Assembly: GCA_016867005.1 (NCBI GenBank)
Contig: VGKM01000077.1
Span: 1 to 5,963 of the forward strand
Direction: 5' to 3'
DNA: 5,963 nt
Origin: Candidatus Omnitrophota bacterium
GTDB taxonomy: Bacteria > Omnitrophota > Gorgyraeia > Gygaellales > Profunditerraquicolaceae
In this document: positions 1 to 5,676 of the stretch, in pieces
Layout of the letters: each line of letters begins with the position of its first letter
Position numbering within the stretch: position 1 is the stretch's first letter
Translations under genes and position numbers: made by a program
The notes under the pieces: generated by a model
What the model saw: the letters and a program-made list of their open reading frames with translations, nothing else
Database searches by the model: none
Told to the model about the DNA's origin: nothing

Positions 1-1
1 A

Positions 2-934
2 ATGATATATGCCTCCATAAAGGGTGATTTAAATTGTAAGATAAAGCATAAAAAGATATTTACGATGGCGGGCGATCACGGCGTGGTGGCAGAGGGTGTG
101 AGCGTCTTTCCACAGCAAGTAACGGAACAAATGGTGCAAAATTTTATGGCAGGCAGCGCGGCTATCAACGTCCTTGCACGGCATATTGGCGCAAAGGTGA
201 TTGTAGTTGATTGCGGCGTAGCTTCCCACCTGGAAGCGAAACAATGTCTGAAAATAAAGAAGGTTGGTTTGGGCACGAGAAATATGGCAGAGGGACCGGC
301 AATGTCCAGAGAAGAGGCGATCCGGTCCATTGAGGCTGGCATTGAGTTGATAGAAGAAGAGATGGAAGAAGGATTGGATATTATTGGCACGGGAGACATG
401 GGGATCGGAAATACCACACCAAGCAGCGCCATTCTTGCCGTTATGGGCAGAATGGATGTCGACGTGGCGACGGGTCGTGGGACGGGATTGGATGATGAGA
501 TGCTGCAAAGAAAAATCAGTGTGATAAAAAAGGCAATTGCTGTGAGTCAGCCGAATCCCAATGACCCGATAGACGTGCTTGCAAAGATCGGTGGATACGA
601 GATCGGAGGGATTGCCGGTTTATGCCTGGGTGCTGCACGGTATCGTGCGCCAATAATGCTGGATGGCTTTATTTCAACGGCAGGCGCCCTGATTGCAAAT
701 GCAATAGAGCCAAAGGTAAACAAATATCTCATAGCCTCCCACGTATCTGCTGAAAAGGGGCATAAGATGATGTTAAATCTGTTAAACAAAACCCCATTAT
801 TAGATTTAAACATGAGATTAGGCGAAGGCACTGGCGCTGCCCTGGGCATAGGCCTTATGGAGGCAGCGGTAAGGTTATTGAATGAAATGGCCACCTTCCA
901 CGAGGCAGGGGTGTCAGATCCGTATGCAAAATAG
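2..934 (+). CDS. cobT: CobT, nicotinate-nucleotide--dimethylbenzimidazole phosphoribosyltransferase (5' partial)
   Basis: Cytoplasmic enzyme that transfers phosphoribose from nicotinate mononucleotide to the lower-ligand base (dimethylbenzimidazole or a relative), giving the alpha-ribazole phosphate used to assemble the cobalamin nucleotide loop. In the visible 310 residues, AGDHGV lies near residues 23-28, the GTGDMGIGNTT glycine-rich segment near 129-139, and RLGEGTGAAL near 272-281. The Glu at 275 matches the catalytic glutamate of the family (Glu317 in the Salmonella enzyme). By that alignment about 40 N-terminal residues lie left of the window, so the ATG at position 2 is probably an internal Met and the gene is only cut by the edge. 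The C-terminus (FHEAGVSDPYAK, then TAG) looks natural. It converges on livF with a 62-bp gap and is functionally unrelated to the liv genes. The family call is secure; which base is activated cannot be read from sequence. Confidence 0.95.
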   Translation: MIYASIKGDLNCKIKHKKIFTMAGDHGVVAEGVSVFPQQVTEQMVQNFMAGSAAINVLARHIGAKVIVVDCGVASHLEAKQCLKIKKVGLGTRNMAEGPAMSREEAIRSIEAGIELIEEEMEEGLDIIGTGDMGIGNTTPSSAILAVMGRMDVDVATGRGTGLDDEMLQRKISVIKKAIAVSQPNPNDPIDVLAKIGGYEIGGIAGLCLGAARYRAPIMLDGFISTAGALIANAIEPKVNKYLIASHVSAEKGHKMMLNLLNKTPLLDLNMRLGEGTGAALGIGLMEAAVRLLNEMATFHEAGVSDPYAK

Positions 935-996
935 AGTCGGATGCTTGGATGGTAACGATAAGTCAGGGGAAAGATTCTATCTGTAATTAAATGAAA

Positions 997-1701
997 TCAA
1001 TCACCCCAAAATACTTTTTTCACTTCGTCTTTTTCAAGAAGTTCTTTCCCGGCGCCTTCCATGAATATTGTGCCTATTTTGAAAACGTAACCCCTGTGAG
1101 CAATCTCAAGCGCCATGCGTGCATTTTGCTCGACGAGGAGAACGCTTGTCCCTGATTTGTTTATCTCTATAAGCCTTTCAAAAATTGTATCTACATAATC
1201 AGGTGATAACCCTACTGATGGCTCGTCTGCAAGGAGCAATTTTGGCCTTTGCATCAATGCCCTTCCAAAGGCAAGCATTTGCTGTTCACCGGTGGATAAT
1301 ACGCCTGCCTTTTGCCTGGTTCTTTCCTTCAATGCTGGAAAAAGTCCGAAAATTCTTTCAATATCATTTTGGATATCCTTATCATTTCTCAAAAAAGCCC
1401 CCATTTCCAGATTTTCTAACACACTCATTGATGGGAATAACCTTCTTCCGTCGGGAACAAGCGATATTCCTTTGGGAACATGTTCATAGGGCCGTAACCC
1501 TGTAATATTTTCACCCTGAAAGAGGATGTCTCCACCCCGCAGCTTCACCAGTCCGAAAATCGCCTTCAGTGCGGTTGATTTTCCAGCGCCATTTGGGCCT
1601 ATCATTGCCACAATCTCGCCAGAATCAACCCAAAAAGACGCATTTTCAATAGCCCTGACGCCGCCATAAAAAACACTTATCTCTTTCGCTTCAAGAAGCA
1701 A
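997..1701 (-). CDS. livF: LivF, branched-chain amino acid ABC transporter ATP-binding protein
   Basis: One of two ATPases of a Liv-type (HAAT family) importer; it sits on the cytoplasmic face and powers uptake of branched-chain amino acids or related amides. From the chosen start (234 aa, usual for LivF): Walker A GPNGAGKS at 35-42, the LivF-style VPDGRRLFP in the Q-loop region near 82-90, signature LSTGEQQ at 135-141 (Thr where Gly is more usual), Walker B LLLADEP near 155-161, and VEQN with Gln at the switch-histidine position, which is typical of LivF. The frame is open to a TTG at 1731, but the TTG at 1701 is preferred: it directly precedes the conserved LLEAKEISVFYGG opening, follows a good Shine-Dalgarno, and gives family length. 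It overlaps the end of livG by 11 bp, indicating translational coupling. It is last in the minus-strand block. Substrate is inferred from family and neighbours only. Confidence 0.93.
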   Translation of the reverse strand: MLLEAKEISVFYGGVRAIENASFWVDSGEIVAMIGPNGAGKSTALKAIFGLVKLRGGDILFQGENITGLRPYEHVPKGISLVPDGRRLFPSMSVLENLEMGAFLRNDKDIQNDIERIFGLFPALKERTRQKAGVLSTGEQQMLAFGRALMQRPKLLLADEPSVGLSPDYVDTIFERLIEINKSGTSVLLVEQNARMALEIAHRGYVFKIGTIFMEGAGKELLEKDEVKKVFWGD

Positions 1702-2464
1702 CTCTTCTCCCCTTTCCCATGTAGGCTTCAAGGACAGTCTTATCCTTTTGAATATCTTCCGGTGTGCCTTCCGCTATCTTTTTGCCGTGGTTAAGGACGA
1801 TAACCTTGTCCGAAATATCCATCACAACCTTCATATTGTGTTCAATGAAAAGTATCGTTTTCCCGGAAAATTTAAGTTTCCGGATAATATCGAGAAGCAC
1901 GGGTATTGTATTGGGGAATACGCCCGCCGTCGGTTCGTCAAAGAGATAAAATTCGGAGTCCGTTCCCAGAGTACGTGCAATCTCAAGGAGCCTCCTTTGA
2001 CCATGCGACAGATCTCCTGCAAATTCGCCTCTCTTTGATTCAAGACCTACCGTTTTGAGTAATTCCATTGCCTTATTTGTATTTTCCTTTTCTTCCCTCT
2101 GCATTTCTGAAGTCCTGAATATGGCTGCTGCAAGGCTTTCGCCCTTGTTGTATTTCATGCCGAGCAGTACATTTTCCAGAACGCTCATTTGAGGAAACAG
2201 CCTGATAGTTTGAAACGTCCGTCCGATGCCCAGATCAAAGATTTTGTGAGGGGCAATGTGTGTAATATTTTTTTTGTTGAAGAAAATATTACCAGTTGTT
2301 GGTCTCAAAAATCCGGTGATCAGGTTAAAGGTCGTTGTCTTGCCGGAACCATTTGGTCCTATAAGCGCTGTAATTGTGCCTTTTTCAATATCAAAAGAAA
2401 GGTTGTCAACGGCATGGATGCCATCAAACGTCCTGGTTAAATTTTTTACCTGAAGTATTTCCAT
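1691..2464 (-). CDS. livG: LivG, branched-chain amino acid ABC transporter ATP-binding protein
   Basis: Second ATPase of the Liv-type importer, expected to pair with LivF beneath the LivH/LivM channel. From ATG 2464 (257 aa, close to the E. coli length): Walker A GPNGSGKT at 36-43, Q-loop Gln85 in the GRTFQTIRLF segment, the LivG insert with Lys/Glu-rich residues near 105-130, signature LSHGQRRLLEIAR at 152-164, Walker B FYLFDEP at 172-178 and switch His209 in FIEHNM. All ATPase elements are present. The frame extends seven codons upstream to a TTG at 2485, but ATG 2464 starts right at the conserved EILQVKNLTRTF opening. Neither start has a clear Shine-Dalgarno, which is notable because a 536-bp gap separates the gene from livM. 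The 3' end overlaps livF. Confidence 0.93.
   Translation of the reverse strand: MEILQVKNLTRTFDGIHAVDNLSFDIEKGTITALIGPNGSGKTTTFNLITGFLRPTTGNIFFNKKNITHIAPHKIFDLGIGRTFQTIRLFPQMSVLENVLLGMKYNKGESLAAAIFRTSEMQREEKENTNKAMELLKTVGLESKRGEFAGDLSHGQRRLLEIARTLGTDSEFYLFDEPTAGVFPNTIPVLLDIIRKLKFSGKTILFIEHNMKVVMDISDKVIVLNHGKKIAEGTPEDIQKDKTVLEAYMGKGRRVAS
1706..1713 (-). promoter_or_regulatory. Ribosome binding site deciding the livF TTG start
   Basis: On the minus strand AGGGGAGA is followed by four bases and then TTG at 1701. No ATG in this frame lies nearby, so this site is the main reason for choosing TTG 1701 over TTG 1731. It lies inside the last codons of livG. Confidence 0.6.
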
Positions 2465-2550
2465 AAATAACAAGTAATTAATCAATATTTGGCGAAAGAT
2501 TGCCTTTCATCCCTTCCCTGCGAAGGCTTTTCATTATCTACATTTTTTAA

Positions 2551-2640
2551 CCCCGATAGGGGTATAAGATAATAGGCAGGCAATTTATTGCCTGTATTTG
2601 TAATGACGTAATAAAATTCGTCCTGTAGGGACGAATGAAC
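2551..2640 (-). repeat. Three-palindrome repeat unit, copy A
   Basis: About 90 bp, nearly collinear with the reverse complement of 2811-2899. It contains three palindromes: CCCCGATAGGGG (2551-2562), CAGGCAATTTATTGCCTG (2577-2594, 8-bp stem with a TT loop) and TTCGTCC/GGACGAA (2617-2635, 7-bp stem with a 5-base loop). A 26-base core (2570-2595) is identical to copy B; the segments between palindromes have drifted. Read on the minus strand, the unit begins GTTCATTCGTCCC. The form suggests a REP/MITE-like element rather than a gene. Confidence 0.85.
2611..2635 (-). terminator. Terminator-like hairpin upstream of livG (inside repeat copy A)
   Basis: Read in the liv direction, TTCGTCC-CTACA-GGACGAA is followed by TTTTATTACG. 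A 7-bp stem with a short T-rich tail resembles an intrinsic terminator, though the stem is short and the T run is broken. It could lower read-through from livHM into livGF. It may equally be just the end palindrome of the repeat. Confidence 0.25.
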
Positions 2641-2810
2641 GAAATACACAATGCTATTATTATCCCCAAAGATATTTTTCATCAAAATTTATGTTATTTT
2701 TTCTGAGAAACCTCACAACGAAGAAGAAAGCCAGGGTTCTCGATTCTTGGTACAAAAAACGGTATGAATGAGCACATTTATATAGGTATTTGCCATAGGC
2801 TATCCTTTCT

Positions 2811-2899
2811 GTTCAATCGTCCCTACGGGACTTTATTTGTTTAATCTAATGAAACAGGCAATAAATTGCCTGCCTATTAGCGTTTTGCCCCTATAGGGC
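2811..2899 (+). repeat. Three-palindrome repeat unit, copy B (inverted relative to copy A)
   Basis: Inverted partner of 2551-2640. Palindromes are GTCCCTACGGGAC (2819-2831, 5-bp stem), CAGGCAATAAATTGCCTG (2855-2872) and GCCCCTATAGGGC (2887-2899). The identical core is 2854-2879. On the plus strand it begins GTTCAATCGTCCC, one base different from copy A. Because the whole ~90 bp is collinear, this is a true inverted duplication and not just a chance group of hairpins. Together the copies could form a large stem around the 170-bp spacer. Confidence 0.85.
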
Positions 2900-3000
2900 T
2901 ATTATAATGTGAATATAAGTAGTGATAATTTTGAGAAAAGAATATTGTATACACCTAATTTTTGTAAAATATTGCATTCAAAAATCAATTCTTCATAAAC

Positions 3001-3867
3001 TCAAAACTTGTATTTCCCAATAATCCCTTGCGGCCTTTTGATCATTAAAATAATCAAGAGCAGCCCATAGATCATTTGCCTGAGCGGCGCTGCAAATGAA
3101 CTTGGCATTCCAAGAAACCTCAACATCTCAGGAAATATAACAAGTGCCGCTGCACCGAGAAAAGAGCCTTTTATACTTCCCATGCCTCCGAAAACGACCA
3201 TTAAAAGCACCATAATCGATTCCATAGGTGTAAAGCTCGATGGGTCTATGAATGTGATATAGTGCGCATAGAGACTCCCTGCAATACCCGCAAAAAAAGC
3301 CCCTACAATGAAGACAATGAGTTTGTATTTGATAACGTCCTTTCCTATGGAAAGGCTCGCTAATTCATCCTCTCTGATGCTTTTCAGGATTCTTCCAAAC
3401 GGGGAATGTACAATCCTGTTTATGATAAATGTCGTTATAAGGACGAATACAATCACCAATATCAAATACGCCCAGACCGGTCTAATCTCAAATCCGGGGA
3501 GGGCAAACCCTGGTATTCCTGGCAGTCCCATTGGCCCGCGAGTCAGTGCAACCCAGTTTTTCGATACAGCATATATGATAACCCCGAGTCCAAAGGTGGC
3601 AAATGCGAGGTAGTCTCCTTTCAGCCGTATGGCTGCAAATCCAACAATGAGGCCGGCTATGGATGCAATACAAGCCCCGATAACAAGGCCAATCCAGGGG
3701 GATATTCCATAATTCAGGGCGAGCAGGCTCGATGTATAAGCCCCGACGCAGGCAAATGCAATGTGCCCTAAAGAGGGAAGCCCCGTAAAGCCGACAATAA
3801 GGTTGAGGCTGAGGGTAAGTATAATGTAAATGCCTGCTATAACGAGAATGTGAAGAAAGTATTCCAT
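3001..3867 (-). CDS. livM: LivM, branched-chain amino acid ABC transporter permease
   Basis: Inner-membrane permease of the Liv importer, expected to form the translocation channel with LivH. The 288 residues are strongly hydrophobic, with about eight likely membrane segments beginning at residues ~4-25. Family marks are GFTGLPSLGHIAFACVGAY at 26-44, RLKGDYLAFATFG at 81-93, the periplasmic TRGPMGLPGIPG near 109-120, the cytoplasmic coupling-loop segment GRILKSIREDELA at 158-170, FGGMGSIKGSFLG near 237-249, and the closing RPQGIIG. The ATG at 3867 has GAGGTT five to six bases upstream. The protein is a short-form LivM, without the N-terminal extension of the E. coli protein. It is separated from livH by the four-helix bundle unit and from livG by the inverted repeat pair, although these genes usually adjoin. 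Confidence 0.94.
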   Translation of the reverse strand: MEYFLHILVIAGIYIILTLSLNLIVGFTGLPSLGHIAFACVGAYTSSLLALNYGISPWIGLVIGACIASIAGLIVGFAAIRLKGDYLAFATFGLGVIIYAVSKNWVALTRGPMGLPGIPGFALPGFEIRPVWAYLILVIVFVLITTFIINRIVHSPFGRILKSIREDELASLSIGKDVIKYKLIVFIVGAFFAGIAGSLYAHYITFIDPSSFTPMESIMVLLMVVFGGMGSIKGSFLGAAALVIFPEMLRFLGMPSSFAAPLRQMIYGLLLIILMIKRPQGIIGKYKF

Positions 3868-3871
3868 TTCA

Positions 3872-3877
3872 AACCTC
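3872..3877 (-). promoter_or_regulatory. livM ribosome binding site at the edge of the heptad array
   Basis: GAGGTT on the minus strand, four bases before ATG 3867. The first heptad unit starts at the very next base (3878), so the repeat array stops exactly short of the translation signal. Confidence 0.55.
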
Positions 3878-3940
3878 GGACTCCGGACTAAGGATCGTGG
3901 ACATTAGACCCGGGACTTTGGACTTTAGACTTTAGACTTT
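3878..3940 (+). repeat. Degenerate heptad array, left side of the IVP gene
   Basis: Nine 7-bp units in strict phase on the plus strand: GGACTCC, GGACTAA, GGATCGT, GGACATT, AGACCCG, then GGACTTT twice and AGACTTT twice. The consensus is RGACTTT, with units most regular next to the gene and more decayed towards livM. The array overlaps the 3' end of the four-helix bundle gene, whose last codons (K-S-K-V-stop, stop at 3925-3927) are made of heptad units. The units point towards the gene. Confidence 0.85.
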
Positions 3941-4290
3941 TCGATATAGTTTATTAAGGCGCGCAATGTTTTGGCTGTTTGTTCGTGAAGTTTTGATAAA
4001 TCCCCAAGTTCGGTATTATCCAGGTATCCGATACGTCCTGAAAAATAGATATAGTAACCTAATTCAGTAAGAGAACCGATAGCAGTATAAAGAAATTGGA
4101 GATATTCCTTTGTATGGTTTCTTGCCGATCCCTCTGCTATATTTGCAGGCACTGAAATTGATGCCCTTCGCATTTGTGATATAAGTCCCCATATTTCTCC
4201 TTTTGGAAAATGTTTTGTTACTTTATATACCGAAAACGCTAATTCATCCGACAATTGCCATGCCCGAATCTTTTTATAATCCCTTCCCAT
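3925..4290 (-). CDS. Four-helix bundle protein, 23S rRNA intervening-sequence protein (IVP/S23) family
   Basis: A 121-residue helical protein of the IVP family, first known from open frames inside 23S rRNA intervening sequences and related to the Avd accessory protein of diversity-generating retroelements. The function of free-standing copies is not established. Family marks: KKIRAWQLSDELAFSVYKVT at 6-25, FPKGEIWGLISQMRRASISV in the second helix, PANIAEGSAR at 48-57, and EYLQFLYTAIGSLTEL near 62-77. The length is typical. The ATG at 4290 follows a near-perfect Shine-Dalgarno, stronger than those of the liv genes. The final residues KSKV and the stop are encoded by heptad repeats, so the natural C-terminus may have been replaced by repeat sequence. 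The gene lies co-directionally between livH and livM but has no known link to transport. I see no rRNA, reverse transcriptase or template/variable repeat nearby. Confidence 0.9.
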   Translation of the reverse strand: MGRDYKKIRAWQLSDELAFSVYKVTKHFPKGEIWGLISQMRRASISVPANIAEGSARNHTKEYLQFLYTAIGSLTELGYYIYFSGRIGYLDNTELGDLSKLHEQTAKTLRALINYIEKSKV

Positions 4291-4293
4291 TTT

Positions 4294-4303
4294 CCCCTCC
4301 TTA
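4294..4303 (-). promoter_or_regulatory. Strong ribosome binding site of the IVP gene
   Basis: TAAGGAGGGG on the minus strand, three bases before ATG 4290 (the AAGGAG core lies seven bases from it). This is close to a full anti-Shine-Dalgarno match and contrasts with the weak or absent sites of livG, livH and the HEPN gene, so the gene carries its own translation signal. Confidence 0.75.
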
Positions 4304-4343
4304 AATTTATCGTTTTACGCCTGTCGTTTAAAACCAATTACCT

Positions 4344-4405
4344 ACAGTCCATCTCTACAGTCCAACATCCATAATCCACTGTCTATAGTCCATTGTCCAT
4401 AGTCT
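4344..4405 (-). repeat. Degenerate heptad array, right side of the IVP gene
   Basis: About nine units on the minus strand: AGACTAT, GGACAAT, GGACTAT, AGACAGT, GGATTAT, GGATGTT, GGACTGT, a 6-base AGAGAT, and GGACTGT. The consensus is GGACTRT, the same GGACTNT theme as the left array but in inverted orientation, so units on both sides point inward to the gene. The outermost unit shares two bases with the livH stop codon (TAG, 4404-4406). Confidence 0.82.
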
Positions 4406-5279
4406 AAAATCTTTCCCTGTTTTTCTTCCCCAATACCCCCTCAGGTCTAAGAAGAAGGAAGACTATGAGTATGACAAACGATATTGTATCCTTCCATCCT
4501 GCCTGTATCTTCCATATCCCAAGGTTTTCAACAATTCCCAGGAAAAAGCCCCCAATGACAGCCCCCGGTATATTCCCCATGCCTCCGATAATAGAAGCGA
4601 TGATCCCTTTTAAGATTGCGTTCAGTCCCATCGTCGGTTCTATATTTGTTTCATAAGAGATGAGCACCCCGGCCACTCCGGCAAGCGCCGAGCCGATGCC
4701 AAAGGCATAAAGAATGACCCTTTCAGCATAAATCCCAGATACACTTGCGCCCACAGGGTCATCCGCCACTGCCCGTATAGCCTTCCCCATCTTCGTCTTC
4801 TCGATAATAAACCACAGTATTCCCAACAACCAACAACTCACAACTAAAATCAGTATCTGAATATCAGTAATAACAGCCCCCAAAACCGCATGTCCTTCCT
4901 TTACTGCGCCTGTTCGTAAGGAAAGTATCTGTGCCCCATAAATAAGTTGGAGCAGGTTTTGTATGAAGATAAATATACCAAATGAAGCAATGAGAAAAAC
5001 CAGGGCAGGCGCATTGCTTTTTCGTAAAGGGAGATAGACCAGCCTGTCAATGGCAATGCCAAACAAGGCGGAAAAGGCAGAGGCAATGAAAAAAGAGATG
5101 ACTGAATTTATCCCAAGAGATATGGTTAGACTGTAGGCACAATAAGCGCCAGCGGTATAAACAACGCCGTGTGCAAAATGAAAGAAGCGGACGGTTTTAT
5201 AGATAACGGTGAAACCGAGGGCGATAAGGGCATAGATACTGCCAGCAATAATGCCGTTTAGAAGGAGTTGGTTAAACAT
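4404..5279 (-). CDS. livH: LivH, branched-chain amino acid ABC transporter permease
   Basis: Inner-membrane permease, partner of LivM. From ATG 5279 it has 291 residues, mostly hydrophobic, with about eight predicted membrane helices. Family marks: N-terminal NGIIAGSIYALIALGFTVIY at 8-27, FFHFAHG at 32-38, the cytoplasmic coupling-loop segment GKAIRAVADDP at 165-175, IIGGMGNIPGAVIGG near 230-244, and the closing RPEGVLGKKNRERF. The frame is open to a TTG at 5285, but ATG 5279 is chosen because it lies in an ATGTTTAA overlap with the stop of the upstream HEPN gene and gives the normal LivH start. There is no strong Shine-Dalgarno, which fits translational coupling. The TAG stop touches the heptad array. 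No binding-protein gene adjoins it within the window. Confidence 0.94.
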   Translation of the reverse strand: MFNQLLLNGIIAGSIYALIALGFTVIYKTVRFFHFAHGVVYTAGAYCAYSLTISLGINSVISFFIASAFSALFGIAIDRLVYLPLRKSNAPALVFLIASFGIFIFIQNLLQLIYGAQILSLRTGAVKEGHAVLGAVITDIQILILVVSCWLLGILWFIIEKTKMGKAIRAVADDPVGASVSGIYAERVILYAFGIGSALAGVAGVLISYETNIEPTMGLNAILKGIIASIIGGMGNIPGAVIGGFFLGIVENLGIWKIQAGWKDTISFVILIVFLLLRPEGVLGKKNRERF

Positions 5280-5676
5280 AACCAACCTTTTTTAATGATT
5301 CTTTTATTGTCTCTCCAATTTTTTTAGCGGCTTCTCTGGCTTCTAAAGCCTTTTCTTCTGTGTAGTTCGTTGGCCAGTAAACAGGGTAGCGAGTATCAAT
5401 ATATGATGTATTAAGAAACTCACATGCAGAAAGAAGGGGTGAAAGCGCAGGTTCTTTTTTACAGCAAATCTTCAGTAAGCTGATTAAGTTATGTATCTTT
5501 TCAAACTCAAGATCATGGGCAACGATAAATGCCTTAAAGTATTTCTCTGCTGCCTGGTGAAAATGGAAGCAAATTTGTGCATAAAAAGCGCTTTCTTCAC
5601 GCAGGTTGGCATCAGCAAAATCAAAGTCTTCATTAGCCTTATTCAGCCATTCATTAACTACCTTGGGATCAGCCAT
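5272..5676 (-). CDS. HEPN domain protein
   Basis: A 134-residue, all-helical HEPN protein (PF05168-like). HEPN proteins paired with an MNT nucleotidyltransferase are often toxin-antitoxin systems in which the HEPN member is an RNase toxin. Visible marks: WLNKANEDFDFADANL at 10-25, CFHFHQAAEKYFKAFIVAHDLEF at 36-58 (central helix), IHNLISLL at 61-68, and DTRYPVYWP at 94-102. After Arg96 there is no His, so the RX4-6H ribonuclease motif of active HEPN toxins is not seen; RNase activity is therefore doubtful and the pair may have another role. The start at ATG 5676 overlaps the MNT stop by 8 bp (ATGGCTGA), and its stop overlaps the livH ATG by 8 bp. The Shine-Dalgarno (AAAGGG, 11 bases upstream) is weak, as expected for coupled translation. 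Confidence 0.9.
   Translation of the reverse strand: MADPKVVNEWLNKANEDFDFADANLREESAFYAQICFHFHQAAEKYFKAFIVAHDLEFEKIHNLISLLKICCKKEPALSPLLSACEFLNTSYIDTRYPVYWPTNYTEEKALEAREAAKKIGETIKESLKKVGYV

Larger units (their letters stand above)
2465..3000. other. Gene-free gap between livM and livG
   Basis: This 536-bp stretch interrupts the livHMGF run. It holds two ~90-bp repeat units in inverted orientation (2551-2640 and 2811-2899) around a 170-bp AT-rich spacer, plus about 85 bp on the livG side and 100 bp on the livM side where I recognise nothing. The only open frame of note (2482-2685, minus) runs through a repeat unit and resembles no protein I know. I see no convincing sigma-70 promoter for livG. 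An ATTATAAT at 2901-2908 reads as a -10 on both strands, but I found no matching -35. Confidence 0.75.
3878..4405. mobile_element. Putative heptad-bracketed IVP cassette inserted between livH and livM
   Basis: This 528-bp unit consists of inward-facing heptad arrays at both ends, one IVP-type gene with its own ribosome binding site, and about 40 bp of unassigned sequence (4304-4343) upstream of it. Its edges fall at the livH stop codon and one base past the livM Shine-Dalgarno, so the liv genes are intact. No transposase, recombinase or clear target-site duplication is visible. Mobility is inferred from the position inside a conserved operon and from the end structure; a domesticated or locally repeat-expanded gene is the alternative. 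Confidence 0.4.

Noticed and set aside
29..894. Long minus-strand open frames antisense to cobT
   Set aside because: They mirror the coding constraint of cobT, carry no recognisable motif, and lack ribosome binding sites.
935..996. Possible bidirectional terminator between the convergent cobT and livF
   Set aside because: Only a 4-base GGGG/CCCC match over a long loop is present; no compact stem followed by a T run.
1185..2453. Plus-strand open frames within livF and livG
   Set aside because: They are antisense shadows of clear ABC ATPase genes with complete motifs on the other strand.
2482..2685. 67-codon minus-strand open frame upstream of livG
   Set aside because: It starts at TTG without a ribosome binding site, runs straight through repeat copy A, and its translation (low-complexity, no motif) is what the palindromes encode by chance.
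2895..2912. ATTATAAT as a promoter for livG or for a plus-strand transcript
   Set aside because: It is a self-complementary -10-like sequence, but no -35-like hexamer stands at 16-18 bases on either side, and the region is AT-rich so chance matches are expected.
3925..4290. IVP gene as a sign of a diversity-generating retroelement (Avd) or an rRNA intervening sequence
   Set aside because: No reverse transcriptase, no template/variable repeat pair and no 23S rRNA sequence are visible; the surroundings are liv permease genes.
3878..4405. Heptad arrays as a CRISPR array or as direct-repeat operator sites
   Set aside because: Units are 7 bp with no spacers, degenerate, and in opposite orientation on the two sides of the gene; they do not fit a CRISPR repeat-spacer pattern and match no operator I know.
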